The notes below the pieces were generated by a model. The model had not been told where the DNA came from. It saw nothing but the letters and a program-made list of their open reading frames with translations, and ran no database searches. From NCBI RefSeq assembly GCF_002087075.1, contig NZ_MWSM01000017.1:1-30107 (forward strand): a stretch of DNA of 30,107 bases, read 5' to 3'. Numbering within the stretch: position 1 is the stretch's first letter; every line of letters starts with the position of its first letter. Of the stretch, positions 18,251 through 26,328 are shown piece after piece. Position numbers and translations under genes: made by a program. The stretch comes from Streptococcus pseudopneumoniae ATCC BAA-960 = CCUG 49455. GTDB lineage: Bacteria; Bacillota; Bacilli; Lactobacillales; Streptococcaceae.

Positions 18251-19471
18251 TTACTCTATTTTCATTGCTTTCACAATTGCTAAGGCAGTCAATACAAAAA
18301 TAAAAAGTGGAAGCACTGTGATTTTTAGGTTTGTAGCACTCGCTAAGGCAACGATGAGCATGCTAAGAATTCCTGGTACAACAACATTGAATACTCCAAG
18401 CACTGACTGGATGGTTCCCATGACTTCTTCTGGAACCATCGAGAATACAAGGTTGAAAATCCGAGGCCCCATCATTCCTACTGCAACTGCGCATAAGAAG
18501 ACAACTACCAATAAAAGGAGGAAATGATTGATCAACCAAGAAAAGAGAATACAGAGATGCATAATTTCTTCAAAGTAGACAATCATTTTTATGGGAATAT
18601 TTTTTAGGATACCTCCACTCAAAAAACTTCCCACAATCGTTCCTGAAAAAATAACCACTGACAATGCTGCAATGGATTTCCCAGTGTCAAAGAAGATAAA
18701 TGGATGATGAATCAACATCAAAGTCGTTAAAGGGGTAATAATGCTTAAAATCACTTGGTTCATAGCTGCAATGAATATTAATTTGATGATGGTTGGAAAA
18801 CTTGACAATATCTTCATAGAATAGAGGAAATGCTCTCCAAAAGATTTTGCGGTTAATCTTTTACTAACCTCCATCTGTCCCTCAATATCTCTCAAAGAAG
18901 TACGAATAAACACCACACCCAACAGTGCAAAAAGAAAGGTCAAAGCATTCAAACCCACAAACATCTGAAGACTGATGACCCCAATCAAAACTCCACCTGT
19001 AAGGTTGCTAAGAATATTAACTACACCAGCAGTTGCCTGTCTAAACCCCATAGCATCTGTCATATCATCTCCTATAATCCTCACATACAAAGGAGAAATC
19101 ATAGCACCTGCAAAATAACTCATGGTATCTGATAAAAGATTGATGCCACAAATAAGAAAAACCATCCCCATAGAAAAGTTCTTATCCGTTACAAACAGTG
19201 TCAATAGAGTATAAAGCAGAAACTTACTTGCCAATATAGCAATATATTTTGCAACACGATTTTTTTGAAAATCGGCAATAACGCCTGTGAACAACTGAGA
19301 AATCTGCGGCAAAGTCTCCGAAACTGTTATACAAAGAACAGCTAATGAAGCAAATTTATATCCCGATACATAAGAAATAAATGAAATATAAAACAGCGTA
19401 TCACCAAATGACGAAACCCATTGATTAATTAGCAACATCCGGTAATTTTTATTGGTCAGAAAAGTATTCAT
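18251..19471 (-). CDS. MFS drug/peptide exporter
   Basis: This 406-residue membrane protein has 11-12 hydrophobic segments and the opening NKNYRMLLINQWVSSFGDTLFYISF typical of MFS_3/MFS_1 exporters (macrolide-efflux and enterobactin-exporter types). The loop between helices 2 and 3, GVIADFQKNRVAKY, is a version of MFS motif A. Such proteins expel drugs, siderophores or peptides by proton antiport; the substrate here is unknown. ATG 19471 follows GGAGG by 8 nt. A canonical promoter with a palindrome over its -10 lies at 19562-19599, directly after the gene for a PlcR/Rgg-type regulator on the same strand, which suggests control by that regulator. The pair lies between the two PAP2 3'-end copies. 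Confidence 0.88.
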   Translation of the reverse strand: MNTFLTNKNYRMLLINQWVSSFGDTLFYISFISYVSGYKFASLAVLCITVSETLPQISQLFTGVIADFQKNRVAKYIAILASKFLLYTLLTLFVTDKNFSMGMVFLICGINLLSDTMSYFAGAMISPLYVRIIGDDMTDAMGFRQATAGVVNILSNLTGGVLIGVISLQMFVGLNALTFLFALLGVVFIRTSLRDIEGQMEVSKRLTAKSFGEHFLYSMKILSSFPTIIKLIFIAAMNQVILSIITPLTTLMLIHHPFIFFDTGKSIAALSVVIFSGTIVGSFLSGGILKNIPIKMIVYFEEIMHLCILFSWLINHFLLLLVVVFLCAVAVGMMGPRIFNLVFSMVPEEVMGTIQSVLGVFNVVVPGILSMLIVALASATNLKITVLPLFIFVLTALAIVKAMKIE

Positions 19472-19561
19472 TGGATTGCCTCCTTCTTCAGCTCAAAAGG
19501 AAATTGAAATCCTAACAACGCCCAATATATCCCCAAAGCTCCAATACCAAAATCAAAAACT

Positions 19562-19586
19562 ATTGATGATATTCTAATACATCAAT
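19562..19586 (-). promoter_or_regulatory. Palindrome over the -10 of the MFS exporter promoter: candidate operator
   Basis: The arms ATTGATG and CATCAAT are perfectly inverted around an 11-nt centre that holds the -10 hexamer. With one gap the pairing extends further inward. The position suits a repressor that blocks RNA polymerase, and the adjacent HTH-TPR regulator is the obvious candidate to bind it. Confidence 0.55.
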
Positions 19587-19599
19587 TTTGGTTTGTCAA
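19571..19599 (-). promoter_or_regulatory. MFS exporter promoter
   Basis: TTGACA (19594-19599), a 17-bp spacer and TAGAAT (19571-19576) lie on the minus strand about 100 bp before the exporter ATG. The consensus match is strong, so the gene would be highly expressed when not repressed. Confidence 0.8.
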
Positions 19600-19670
19600 T
19601 AATTTTTATGGTGTTTTTTTATTTTTTTTGAAATATGAATTTAAGTTATCTAAAAATACAAATCTTTTTC

Positions 19671-20543
19671 TTAATCTTCACTTTCCAATAATTTCATTTC
19701 CTTCTCAATTTCTAGCATCATTCTCTGGTTCTCTTCGTGCTTGTAAAGCTGATAAGATACTTGATAAAAACCTAGTATCCTATCCCTTTCAGCAAAGCTC
19801 TCGCTTATATTTCCCAATAAACAATACAAATCTGCTAATCGATAACTACTATTATATCTTTTACAAATAGCTATCGTTTCTGTAATTTCTGCTATAGCTT
19901 CAGATGTTCGTTCATTCAACCACAAATATCTACAATAGTTATATCGGAATTTAATCATCAATTCTAACTGTTCCAAATGATGAACAGATAGTGACTGGAG
20001 GTTCTCTTTTAAAAGTTGATAGAGTTCCTGATATGTGTCTTCCTGCCCCATATCAAAATAAAAATTAGCCAAGGTATTTCCCAGTTGTAGATAGTAAAAA
20101 TCAGATTTTTTCAGAGATAACAGTATTTTTTCCAGTTTCGCAACTGCCCCTGTTTGATGATTTAAATAACAGAATTGAACTAATGTATCAATCCAGTCCA
20201 AATAAATCTGGTCTTTAGCAGATAGACGAGTACGTTTAGATTTTTCCAGTTCATAGATGTAATGGAGAGATTCATATTCCCTCTCATCCAAAAATTTCTT
20301 AGATAATTCTTTAAACTTATCAATATTTTCTAAACTAGAAACCTCAGTATCTTCAAAGAAATAATCCATGCTCACCTTCAATCGCTTAGATAGTTGAAAG
20401 AGTAATTCTGACCCAGGTGAATATTTACCTTGCTCCATACGGCTAATCTGCCCTTGCTCACAAATCCCCTCAGCTAATTCTTTTTGAGATAATTTTAATT
20501 CCTTTCTTTTATTTTTTAATCGTGTCGCTAATAGCATACCCAC
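19671..20543 (-). CDS. HTH-TPR regulator of the PlcR/Rgg (RRNPP-like) type
   Basis: This 290-residue protein has an N-terminal Cro/C1-type helix-turn-helix (residues ~5-60: NKRKELKLSQKELAEG, then GQISRMEQGKYSPGSE) and a C-terminal array of TPR-like helices (~75-285, for example NTLANFYFDMGQEDTYQELY and LADLYCLLGNISESFAERD). This is the architecture of PlcR, PrgX and TprA, whose TPR domains bind short secreted peptides. GTG 20541-20543 is preferred as start because GGAGG lies 8 nt upstream; the next ATG is 6 bp further. A good promoter precedes it. It is followed by the MFS exporter gene, its likely target. No signal-peptide-bearing pheromone gene is apparent nearby. Confidence 0.88.
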   Translation of the reverse strand: MGMLLATRLKNKRKELKLSQKELAEGICEQGQISRMEQGKYSPGSELLFQLSKRLKVSMDYFFEDTEVSSLENIDKFKELSKKFLDEREYESLHYIYELEKSKRTRLSAKDQIYLDWIDTLVQFCYLNHQTGAVAKLEKILLSLKKSDFYYLQLGNTLANFYFDMGQEDTYQELYQLLKENLQSLSVHHLEQLELMIKFRYNYCRYLWLNERTSEAIAEITETIAICKRYNSSYRLADLYCLLGNISESFAERDRILGFYQVSYQLYKHEENQRMMLEIEKEMKLLESED

Positions 20544-20572
20544 ACTTTCTTCCTCCTTGCTTTATTTATTAA

Positions 20573-20601
20573 AATATATCAAACACCAAAACATGTTTCA
20601 A
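20573..20601 (-). promoter_or_regulatory. Promoter of the HTH-TPR regulator
   Basis: TTGAAA (20596-20601), a 17-bp spacer and TATATT (20573-20578) lie on the minus strand about 30 bp before the GTG start. The promoter lies between the right-hand PAP2 3' end and the regulator gene. Confidence 0.7.
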
Positions 20602-20654
20602 GTATATATTTCATATGGTTCTATTTGTATTTGTACAATTTTTTATCTTTTCCA

Positions 20655-20779
20655 TCACTTCTGCTTGCCTTTAAATCGCCATTGGAAGCGGATCTTGTCA
20701 TAGAAGGGAAATTCGATAAACAGGACTCCCAAACCCAGACAGAGACTGGCAAGAACGTCTGATGGATAATGAACTCCCA
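20655..20779 (-). repeat. Direct repeat partner: 3' end of the intact PAP2 gene
   Basis: This is the right-hand copy of the 125-bp repeat found at 18096-18220. Here it is the true 3' end of the PAP2 gene, including the TGA stop at 20655-20657. Confidence 0.9.
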
Positions 20780-21305
20780 GATATACCCTTGATACCAGCA
20801 CACTAACTAGGTAGAGGCCAAGGACGATTTGTACAATTTTTCTCCAGACTGGATTTTTAATTCGTTGACTGAGAATGACAATCAGAGTACCTACCATCAA
20901 AGTTACAGCCAGAGAATGCCCACTTGGGAAGGAAAATCCCTTCTCCTCCACAAGATGTAAGATAGCTGGTCGTGGGCGCTGGTAGATATTTTTAAAGGTC
21001 ACGATTAAAAGACCCGCTAAAGCCAAATTCCCCAGCATGAAGAAACTTTCTATCTTCCATCGCTTACGATAAAAGACAAAAGCTGTAATAACAACCCAAG
21101 TGATAATCACTGGGATATCAATCAAGCGTGTGATGGCTTTGAAAAGAATAGTCAAGTAATCTGGCAAATCTCCTCGAACTACCGTTTGAATCAATTGGTC
21201 AAAACCGACCAGCGTTTCAGGGTAAAATTTGACCATGTAGCCAAGAATAACGAAAAGTAAAAGGGCAAAACTGCCCTTCATTAAAAATGTTTGTTTATCT
21301 TTCAT
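20655..21305 (-). CDS. PAP2-family membrane phosphatase
   Basis: This 216-residue membrane protein carries all three PAP2 catalytic motifs: the FKNIYQRPRP form of KxxxxxxRP (~105-115), FPSGHS (~125-130, acid-base His) and SRVYLGVHYPSD (~170-182, nucleophile His). It has about six membrane segments. Members dephosphorylate undecaprenyl pyrophosphate or lipid phosphates at the outer membrane face. The start overlaps the end of ribU by 11 bp, so the two are translationally coupled and share the FMN-riboswitch transcript. That pairing is common in streptococci but its logic is unclear. The last 125 bp are duplicated 2.56 kb away, beyond the exporter/regulator pair. Confidence 0.92.
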   Translation of the reverse strand: MKDKQTFLMKGSFALLLFVILGYMVKFYPETLVGFDQLIQTVVRGDLPDYLTILFKAITRLIDIPVIITWVVITAFVFYRKRWKIESFFMLGNLALAGLLIVTFKNIYQRPRPAILHLVEEKGFSFPSGHSLAVTLMVGTLIVILSQRIKNPVWRKIVQIVLGLYLVSVLVSRVYLGVHYPSDVLASLCLGLGVLFIEFPFYDKIRFQWRFKGKQK

Positions 21306-21858
21306 AGTGTTTTAAGGTTGGTTTCAAAAGGACGTACAACAACCAGAATGAAACGGAAAAGATTACACCCTCAATCAAGTTAAAAGGTAATACCATGGTC
21401 ATTAGGTAGTTGGAAAGTCCCAAAATTTTTCCAATATCAAAGTTAGCAAACTTAGCGTACAAAGGAACAGCATAAACATAGTTGAGAACCAACATGGCAA
21501 AGGTTAAACCAATAGTTCCAGCTAGAGAGCCTAGTAGGAAACGAAGGGTTGTCCGTTCCTTTTTCCAAATCAAAGCAAATACGATGACAAAAACTCCCAA
21601 AGCTACGATATTCATCGGCAAACCAATGTAAGTATTCACTCCTTGGCTGTTAAGAAGCAATTTCAAGAGTGAGCGAAGCAAGAGCACTCCTAGAGCAGCA
21701 GGCAAATCCATGACCACCAGACCCACAAGGACTGGCAAGATACTAAATTCGATCTTGAGGAAGGATGCCGCTGGCAAGAGCGGAAAGTCAAAGTACATCA
21801 GCACAAATGAGATGGCTGATAAGATCGCAATGGTCGAAAGTCGACGTGTGTTTGTCAT
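21295..21858 (-). CDS. ribU: Riboflavin ECF transporter S component
   Basis: The protein is about 187 residues with six membrane segments and the RibU features RRLSTIAILSAISFVLMYF near the N-terminus, FLKIEFSILPVLVG near 40-52, and LLRSLLKLLLNSQGVNTYIGLPMN (key part: NSQGVNTYIG) near 70-85. RibU binds riboflavin and works with a shared EcfAA'T energy module. The start is set at ATG 21856-21858, with GGAGG 8 nt upstream; a TTG 15 bp earlier lies inside that ribosome site. An FMN riboswitch lies upstream (22024-22238), which strongly supports the riboflavin role. The gene overlaps the PAP2 gene by 11 bp. Confidence 0.93.
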   Translation of the reverse strand: MTNTRRLSTIAILSAISFVLMYFDFPLLPAASFLKIEFSILPVLVGLVVMDLPAALGVLLLRSLLKLLLNSQGVNTYIGLPMNIVALGVFVIVFALIWKKERTTLRFLLGSLAGTIGLTFAMLVLNYVYAVPLYAKFANFDIGKILGLSNYLMTMVLPFNLIEGVIFSVSFWLLYVLLKPTLKHYER

Positions 21859-22023
21859 AACAGGTTCCTCCAATTTTCTATAAAATCAGAAGAAGTTAGA
21901 AAGGATTCCTCTATCTATTCTCACTTTTTATATCCCAAAAGTTCCCTCTCACTCTATTAAGGAAATTCAAGCAAGCGGTTACAGTTTAGCTATAAATCTA
22001 TCAGAACAGACAAAGCTATTCTT

Positions 22024-22238
22024 TCGTCTTCTCCCATCCAGACTATACTGTCGGTTGTGGAATCTCACCACATCAGCTTGCGCTCGCGGACTTATTTGGC
22101 TAAGATATTTTAGATTTATCTAGGCGTCGCAGTCGAAGATAATACTTAAAGTATATCGAGACAAGACAACGACGAGAAAGCTAAAATAGCTAGTCAAATT
22201 TACCGCCGGTCGGGAATCACACCCTGCCCTGAAGACTC
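22024..22238 (-). ncRNA. FMN riboswitch (RFN element) with an enlarged variable arm
   Basis: The minus strand holds the conserved RFN blocks in order: CTTCAGGGCAGGGTG, TTCCCGACCGGCGGT, AGTCCGCGAGCGC, GCTGATGTGGTGAGATTCC and CCGACAGTATAGTCTGGATG, closing with GGGAGAAGACG. Between the GCGGT and AGTCCGCG blocks there are ~110 extra nt (about 22090-22200), where most RFN elements have a short stem. The riboswitch would lower ribU expression when FMN is plentiful. No strong U-tailed terminator is visible before ribU, so control may be at translation. Confidence 0.93.
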
Positions 22239-22242
22239 TTTT

Positions 22243-22271
22243 ATCATAACAAAAAACGCTTGCAAGCGCAA
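22243..22271 (-). promoter_or_regulatory. Candidate promoter for the riboswitch-ribU transcript
   Basis: TTGCGC (22266-22271), a 17-bp spacer and TATGAT (22243-22248) lie on the minus strand just upstream of the riboswitch. The promoter overlaps the trmL terminator hairpin. The -35 is imperfect. Confidence 0.45.
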
Positions 22272-22281
22272 GCATTTTGTT
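22248..22281 (-). terminator. trmL terminator
   Basis: GCTTGC pairs with GCAAGC and the flanking AACAAAA and TTTTGTT also pair, with a T-rich tail on the minus strand. It lies 13 bp past the trmL stop. Confidence 0.7.
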
Positions 22282-22293
22282 CATTTTCATTTT

Positions 22294-22797
22294 TTATTTC
22301 AATTTATCTGCTTCATAGGTATGAACGAGCTCAAGACCTGCAAAGTGCTGCTGGCGGAGGGCTTCGTAGACAATCATGCAGACGGTATTAGACACATTGA
22401 GACTGCGGACATGTTCATCATTCATGGGAATACGGAGAGCCTTCTCAGGATGTTCTCGCATAAAGTCCTCAGGCAAGCCCTTGTCTTCACGTCCAAAGAG
22501 AAAATAATGGTCCTCGTCAGTCGATAAATCCACATCAGAATACACTTTCTCAGCAAATTTTGAGATCAGATAGAGTTTGCCCTTCATATGAGACATGAAA
22601 TCCTCCAAACTCTCGTAAAAATAAATCTCTAGTTTATCCCAATAATCCAATCCAGCTCGCTTCATCTTGCGGTCGTCAATAGGAAAGCCCATTGGCTTGA
22701 TGATGTGGAGGGGAGAATTGGTCGCAGCACAAGTACGCGCGATATTGCCTGTATTTTGTGGAATTTGTGGTTCAAATAATACAATGTGATTTGTCAT
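22294..22797 (-). CDS. trmL: tRNA (cytidine(34)-2'-O)-methyltransferase, SPOUT family
   Basis: This 167-residue enzyme methylates the 2'-O of the wobble nucleotide in tRNA-Leu isoacceptors. The SPOUT knot motifs are visible: [17 protein letters not shown] near the N-terminus, FGREDKGLP near 105 and [17 protein letters not shown] near 125-142. The start is placed at ATG 22795-22797 because GGAAG lies a few nt upstream; 13 further codons upstream are open but run into the leader hairpin. The gene has its own promoter and a leader with a terminator-like hairpin (22821-22934). Confidence 0.92.
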   Translation of the reverse strand: MTNHIVLFEPQIPQNTGNIARTCAATNSPLHIIKPMGFPIDDRKMKRAGLDYWDKLEIYFYESLEDFMSHMKGKLYLISKFAEKVYSDVDLSTDEDHYFLFGREDKGLPEDFMREHPEKALRIPMNDEHVRSLNVSNTVCMIVYEALRQQHFAGLELVHTYEADKLK

Positions 22798-22820
22798 GAC
22801 TTGCTTCCTTTCACCATTGC

Positions 22821-22922
22821 AAAAAAATAGCCACACTGCCCGGAGTCAAGCTCAGCAAACAGCGTGGTTAAGGCATCGTTAACTTACCTCACAACAGGTT
22901 TGAAGTAAATCAGCGAAACTAC
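22821..22922 (-). ncRNA. Structured trmL leader with terminator-like hairpin (attenuator, sRNA or SPRITE-like repeat)
   Basis: The predicted transcript from ~22922 contains GTTAA-N7-TTAAC, then a hairpin whose base is CCACGCTG (22860-22867) with CAGTGTGG (22831-22838, one G-U pair), followed by CTATTTTTTTG. The U run ends about 20 nt before the trmL ATG. A GAGGT and a two-codon ATG CCT TAA frame lie in the leader. The unit could be an attenuator, a small RNA that ends before trmL, or a dispersed terminator-like repeat of the SPRITE kind. Confidence 0.5.
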
Positions 22923-22928
22923 TTTCTT

Positions 22929-22956
22929 AGTATAACACTTTCAGAATCATTGTCAA
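22929..22956 (-). promoter_or_regulatory. trmL promoter
   Basis: TTGACA (22951-22956), a 16-bp spacer and TATACT (22929-22934) lie on the minus strand between ecfT and trmL. Confidence 0.75.
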
Positions 22957-22989
22957 TAGAAACGACTTGATTTTTTCAATTTTTTCAAG

Positions 22990-23820
22990 CTATTTCCAAG
23001 GATTGTAAAATCGTCCTTGATTCTGCAAGATAAGTAGTAAACTAGCTACTAAAAACAAGGCTGCCAAGAACAAGGTAAGATAGTCTCCTTTTTTCAAGGC
23101 CTGATAACTATACCAAGTGCGTTTTTTCTCTTTCCCAAAGCGCCGAAGCTCCATGGCGGTCGCGATGGTATCAATGCGTTCTAGCGAGCTAAAAATCAAG
23201 GGAGTAATAATGCGCAAATTGCCTTTGATTCGTTGCATAAGAGAAGCTTTCTTGGATAATTCCATCCCACGCGCCTCCTGAGACATTTTGATAGTAAAGA
23301 ATTCTTCCTGCAAATCTGGAATATAGCGCAAGGTCAGACTGACTGAATAGGCAATCTTGTAAGGCACACCAATTTGATTTAAACTAGAAGCAAACTGACT
23401 AGGATGGGTTGTCATCAAAAAGATAATAGCCAGAGGAATGGTACAAAGGTACTTAATGGCCAGATTTAGCAGATAAAAGAGCTCCTGGCTGGTCAGAGTG
23501 TAGGCACCGATTCCCTGCCAAATCACACTTCTCTCTCCGTAAAGTCCAACCCCATACTCAGGAGAAAAGAGATAGACCATCAAAACGTTTAAAACGGCAA
23601 ATACCGTCGCAAAAACGGCCACAAAGGAAACATCTTTAAAACGGATTTCTGACAAATAGAGGAGAAAGACCGAAAAGATGGCAATCAGAACAAGCAGTCT
23701 GGTATCATAGCTAATCATGGCCGCCAATGACACGAGGATGAAAAAGAGAAGTTTACCAGCTCCTGACAAGCGATGAATCACAGTATCTCTATGCTGGTAA
23801 CCAATTAATTTAGCTTGCAT
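22990..23820 (-). CDS. ecfT: ECF transporter T component
   Basis: This 276-residue membrane protein couples the ATPases to a substrate-binding S component. It has an N-terminal hydrophobic block (~24-55), further segments to ~140, and the two conserved coupling motifs in the cytoplasmic helices: QEARGM (~181-186) and MELRRFG (~223-229). The start overlaps the end of the double-ATPase gene by 16 bp, so the two are translationally coupled. The arrangement (T plus a fused double ATPase plus a nearby S gene) is that of a dedicated, group-I-like ECF system. Confidence 0.88.
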   Translation of the reverse strand: MQAKLIGYQHRDTVIHRLSGAGKLLFFILVSLAAMISYDTRLLVLIAIFSVFLLYLSEIRFKDVSFVAVFATVFAVLNVLMVYLFSPEYGVGLYGERSVIWQGIGAYTLTSQELFYLLNLAIKYLCTIPLAIIFLMTTHPSQFASSLNQIGVPYKIAYSVSLTLRYIPDLQEEFFTIKMSQEARGMELSKKASLMQRIKGNLRIITPLIFSSLERIDTIATAMELRRFGKEKKRTWYSYQALKKGDYLTLFLAALFLVASLLLILQNQGRFYNPWK

Positions 23821-25484
23821 CCTTCTCTCCTTTCTTTGTAAAATGCCGTTAAAGCAAGTGGATCCACGTCTAGTTTTTTAGCCAAGTTGAAGATTGAAGT
23901 TTCTTTTAGATTGGCTTTTACTAACAGCTCAGGATTGCTCAACAGACTAGCTGGATCAGTATCAGCAATCAGTTCTCCATCAACCATGACAAGGGCCCTG
24001 TCTGAATAATCCAGCATCAATTGCATATCATGCGTAATCATGACGATGGTATGACCTTTTTGATGCAACTCTTCGAGAAATTCCATAATCTCAGTATAGT
24101 TCTTCTGGTCTTGACCTGCTGTCGGTTCATCTAAGAGGATAATTTCAGCTCCTAAAACCAAAATCGAGGCAATAGTGACACGTTTTTTCTGACCAAATGA
24201 CAGGGCAGAAATAGGCCAATTACGGAATTCATAGAGACCACAGATTTTCAAAGTTTCATAGACTCTCGTTTCAATTTCCTTCTCATCCACACCTCGCAAA
24301 CGAAGTCCCAGAGCCACCTCATCAAAAATCATGTTAGTTGAAATCATTTGATTAGGATTTTGCAGCACATAGCCTACTCGTTCCGCCCGCTCTGCAACAG
24401 AATCTCCTTTTATATCCTGCCCTTCCCAAAGATAGCGACCTTCCGTCTGAATAAAGCTACTTAAGGCCTTGGCTAGAGTTGACTTCCCTGCTCCATTTTT
24501 CCCGACAATGGCAATCTTTTCACCCTTTTTAATATCCAAATGTAGGGATTTTAAAATCGGTCTATCATCATAAGAAAAAGAAACCTCCTCTAGTCTAAAA
24601 AGTGACTGCAAATCTGGCATCTCTTTTGCCAGTTCATTCTGCAACTGAACCTGACCTTTTGAGATAGACAAGTTATCCAGATCTGCTAACTGTTCTTCCT
24701 TGGCTAAATCCACACCCAATTGACGGAGAGTGGTGAGATAAAGGGGTTCGCGAATTCCATTTTGGGTCAACAAATCAGTCGCCAATAACTGATCAGGACT
24801 TCCATTAAAGAGGATACGGCCATCGTTTATCAAGACAATCCGATCCACAGGTCGATGCAGAACATCTTCCAAACGGTGCTCGATAATAAGGGTCGTCCCC
24901 TCCTCCTTATGAATCTGATCAATCAATTCAATAATATCCTGACCTGACTTGGGATCCAGATTGGCGAGTGGCTCATCAAACAAGAGAATCGGACTTTCAT
25001 CAATCAAGACACCGGCTAGACTAACTCGCTGCTTTTGTCCACCAGACAAGTCTTGAGGACGCTGAGCTAGTAAAGGGAGAAGGTCCAGCTTTTCAGCCCA
25101 TTTATGAACACGACTTTTCATCTCTTCTAGACTTGTTACATCATTTTCTAGAGCAAAAGCCAAGTCCTCTGCCACAGATAAGCCGATAAACTGCCCATCT
25201 GTATCCTGCAAAACTGTGCTAACCAGATGAGACTTATCATAGATGCTCATATCAAAGGCTGTTTGACCCTTTATCAAAAATTCTCCATATGTCTGACCCT
25301 TGTAAATATTGGGAATAATCCCATTCAAACACTGACCCAAGGTAGATTTACCTGATCCAGATGGTCCAACAATTAAGACTTTCTCTCCCTTGTAAATGGT
25401 CAAGTCTATCCCTTGCAAGGTCGGTTCTTGTTGTGTTTCATACTGGAAAGAGAAATCCTTCCACTCAATTATAGCTTCTTTCAT
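23805..25484 (-). CDS. ECF transporter double ATPase (two ABC domains in one chain)
   Basis: This 559-residue protein contains two complete ABC ATPase units. The first has Walker [10 protein letters not shown] at ~40-48, signature LSGGQKQR at ~146 and Walker B ILLFDEP at ~166. The second has Walker [10 protein letters not shown] at ~328, signature LSFGQKKR at ~428 (variant FGQ) and Walker B IILLDEP at ~448. Fused double ATPases of this kind (YkoD-like) power ECF vitamin or metabolite importers. It is coupled to ecfT downstream. Upstream lies the UPF0397 S component, separated by a terminator hairpin and a BOX element. Confidence 0.92.
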   Translation of the reverse strand: MKEAIIEWKDFSFQYETQQEPTLQGIDLTIYKGEKVLIVGPSGSGKSTLGQCLNGIIPNIYKGQTYGEFLIKGQTAFDMSIYDKSHLVSTVLQDTDGQFIGLSVAEDLAFALENDVTSLEEMKSRVHKWAEKLDLLPLLAQRPQDLSGGQKQRVSLAGVLIDESPILLFDEPLANLDPKSGQDIIELIDQIHKEEGTTLIIEHRLEDVLHRPVDRIVLINDGRILFNGSPDQLLATDLLTQNGIREPLYLTTLRQLGVDLAKEEQLADLDNLSISKGQVQLQNELAKEMPDLQSLFRLEEVSFSYDDRPILKSLHLDIKKGEKIAIVGKNGAGKSTLAKALSSFIQTEGRYLWEGQDIKGDSVAERAERVGYVLQNPNQMISTNMIFDEVALGLRLRGVDEKEIETRVYETLKICGLYEFRNWPISALSFGQKKRVTIASILVLGAEIILLDEPTAGQDQKNYTEIMEFLEELHQKGHTIVMITHDMQLMLDYSDRALVMVDGELIADTDPASLLSNPELLVKANLKETSIFNLAKKLDVDPLALTAFYKERREGCKLN

Positions 25485-25508
25485 CTTACTCTCTTCATTC
25501 GCTTCTTC

Positions 25509-25621
25509 TACTCAATGAAAATCAAAGAGCAAACCAGGAAGCTAGCCGTAGGTTGCTCAAAACACTGTTTTGAGGTTGCAGATAGAGCTGACGCGGTTTG
25601 AATTTAATTTTCGCAGAGTAT
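25509..25621 (+). repeat. BOX-like element between S-component and ATPase genes
   Basis: The 113-bp repeat runs from TACTCAATGAAAATCAAAG to CGCAGAGTATT. It is the reverse orientation of the BOX at 13716-13869: a boxC end, the block GCTCAAAACACTGTTTTGAG and a shortened boxA part (GCTGACGCGGTTTGAA). The central module is shortened. It lies 25 bp upstream of the ATPase start. Confidence 0.8.
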
Positions 25622-25734
25622 TAGACTTCTATTTTATCATAAATCTACCCCTTCTTGCAGACTCTTCTATTAAAAACTTAGCGCCAAAAAGATTCCTATC
25701 CTAGCTTACTTGCCTAACTAATCTATAAACATCG

Positions 25735-25755
25735 AAAAAGACTGGTTGCCCAGCC
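25735..25755 (-). terminator. Terminator after the UPF0397 gene
   Basis: GGCTGG pairs with CCAGTC (one G-U pair) across a GCAA tetraloop and is followed by five T on the minus strand, 13 bp past the stop of the S-component gene. Confidence 0.7.
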
Positions 25756-25767
25756 TTCTCCATCATT

Positions 25768-26313
25768 TTAGTCCTTTTTCAAACTTCCTGCACGAGTTTG
25801 AGTTCCTGCATAGGCAAGCAAGAGAAGAGTTCCTGCAATAGCTACAGATACACCATTAGCAATTCCCGCAACAATTCCTTGGGCAAATACTTTTTCTGCA
25901 GCTTCTTGATAAATCACAACATCTCCAAGTGGTGCCAAGACACCCCAAACAAGGGCATTTGCAAGTAGTTGAATGAGGTTAAAAATAAGAATATCTTTCC
26001 AGTCAAAGACACCATTGATCACGCGAACGTACTTTCTAAATAGCCCCACAGCTAGACCAAAGAGCCCACTAGCGATAATCCAAGTCCACCACAGACCGTA
26101 ACCAGCAAGAGAGTCCTTGATTGCATGACCAATCAACCCGACAAGCAAACCGATAATCGGTCCAAAAATAATAGAAAGTAGCGCTTGTACCGCATACTGA
26201 AGCTGGATGCTTGTATTTGGAACAGGGGTCGGAATGTTGATCATCCCGATGACGACAAAGAGGGCAGCGCCAATTCCTACAGCAACAACTTGTTTAATTG
26301 ATTGATTTTTCAT
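25768..26313 (-). CDS. UPF0397 family ECF transporter S component
   Basis: This 181-residue protein has five to six membrane segments: [17 protein letters not shown] near the N-terminus, then [58 protein letters not shown] and [13 protein letters not shown]. The motif [20 protein letters not shown] is typical of UPF0397 (key part NTSIQLQYA). The family is known to pair with ECF energy modules; its substrate is not firmly established. The gene is 15 bp downstream of a SAM hydroxide adenosyltransferase gene in one operon, which suggests a substrate linked to adenosine, methionine or SAM turnover (inference). Confidence 0.88.
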   Translation of the reverse strand: MKNQSIKQVVAVGIGAALFVVIGMINIPTPVPNTSIQLQYAVQALLSIIFGPIIGLLVGLIGHAIKDSLAGYGLWWTWIIASGLFGLAVGLFRKYVRVINGVFDWKDILIFNLIQLLANALVWGVLAPLGDVVIYQEAAEKVFAQGIVAGIANGVSVAIAGTLLLLAYAGTQTRAGSLKKD

Positions 26314-26328
26314 CTATATTCTCCTATT

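Noticed and set aside
19635..19691. An 18-codon plus-strand ORF (MNLSYLKIQIFFLIFTFQ) antisense to the 3' end of the HTH-TPR regulator, reminiscent of a short hydrophobic pheromone
   Set aside because: It has no ribosome site and no clear promoter, and it is AT-rich enough to arise by chance. It is mentioned only as a weak candidate ligand.
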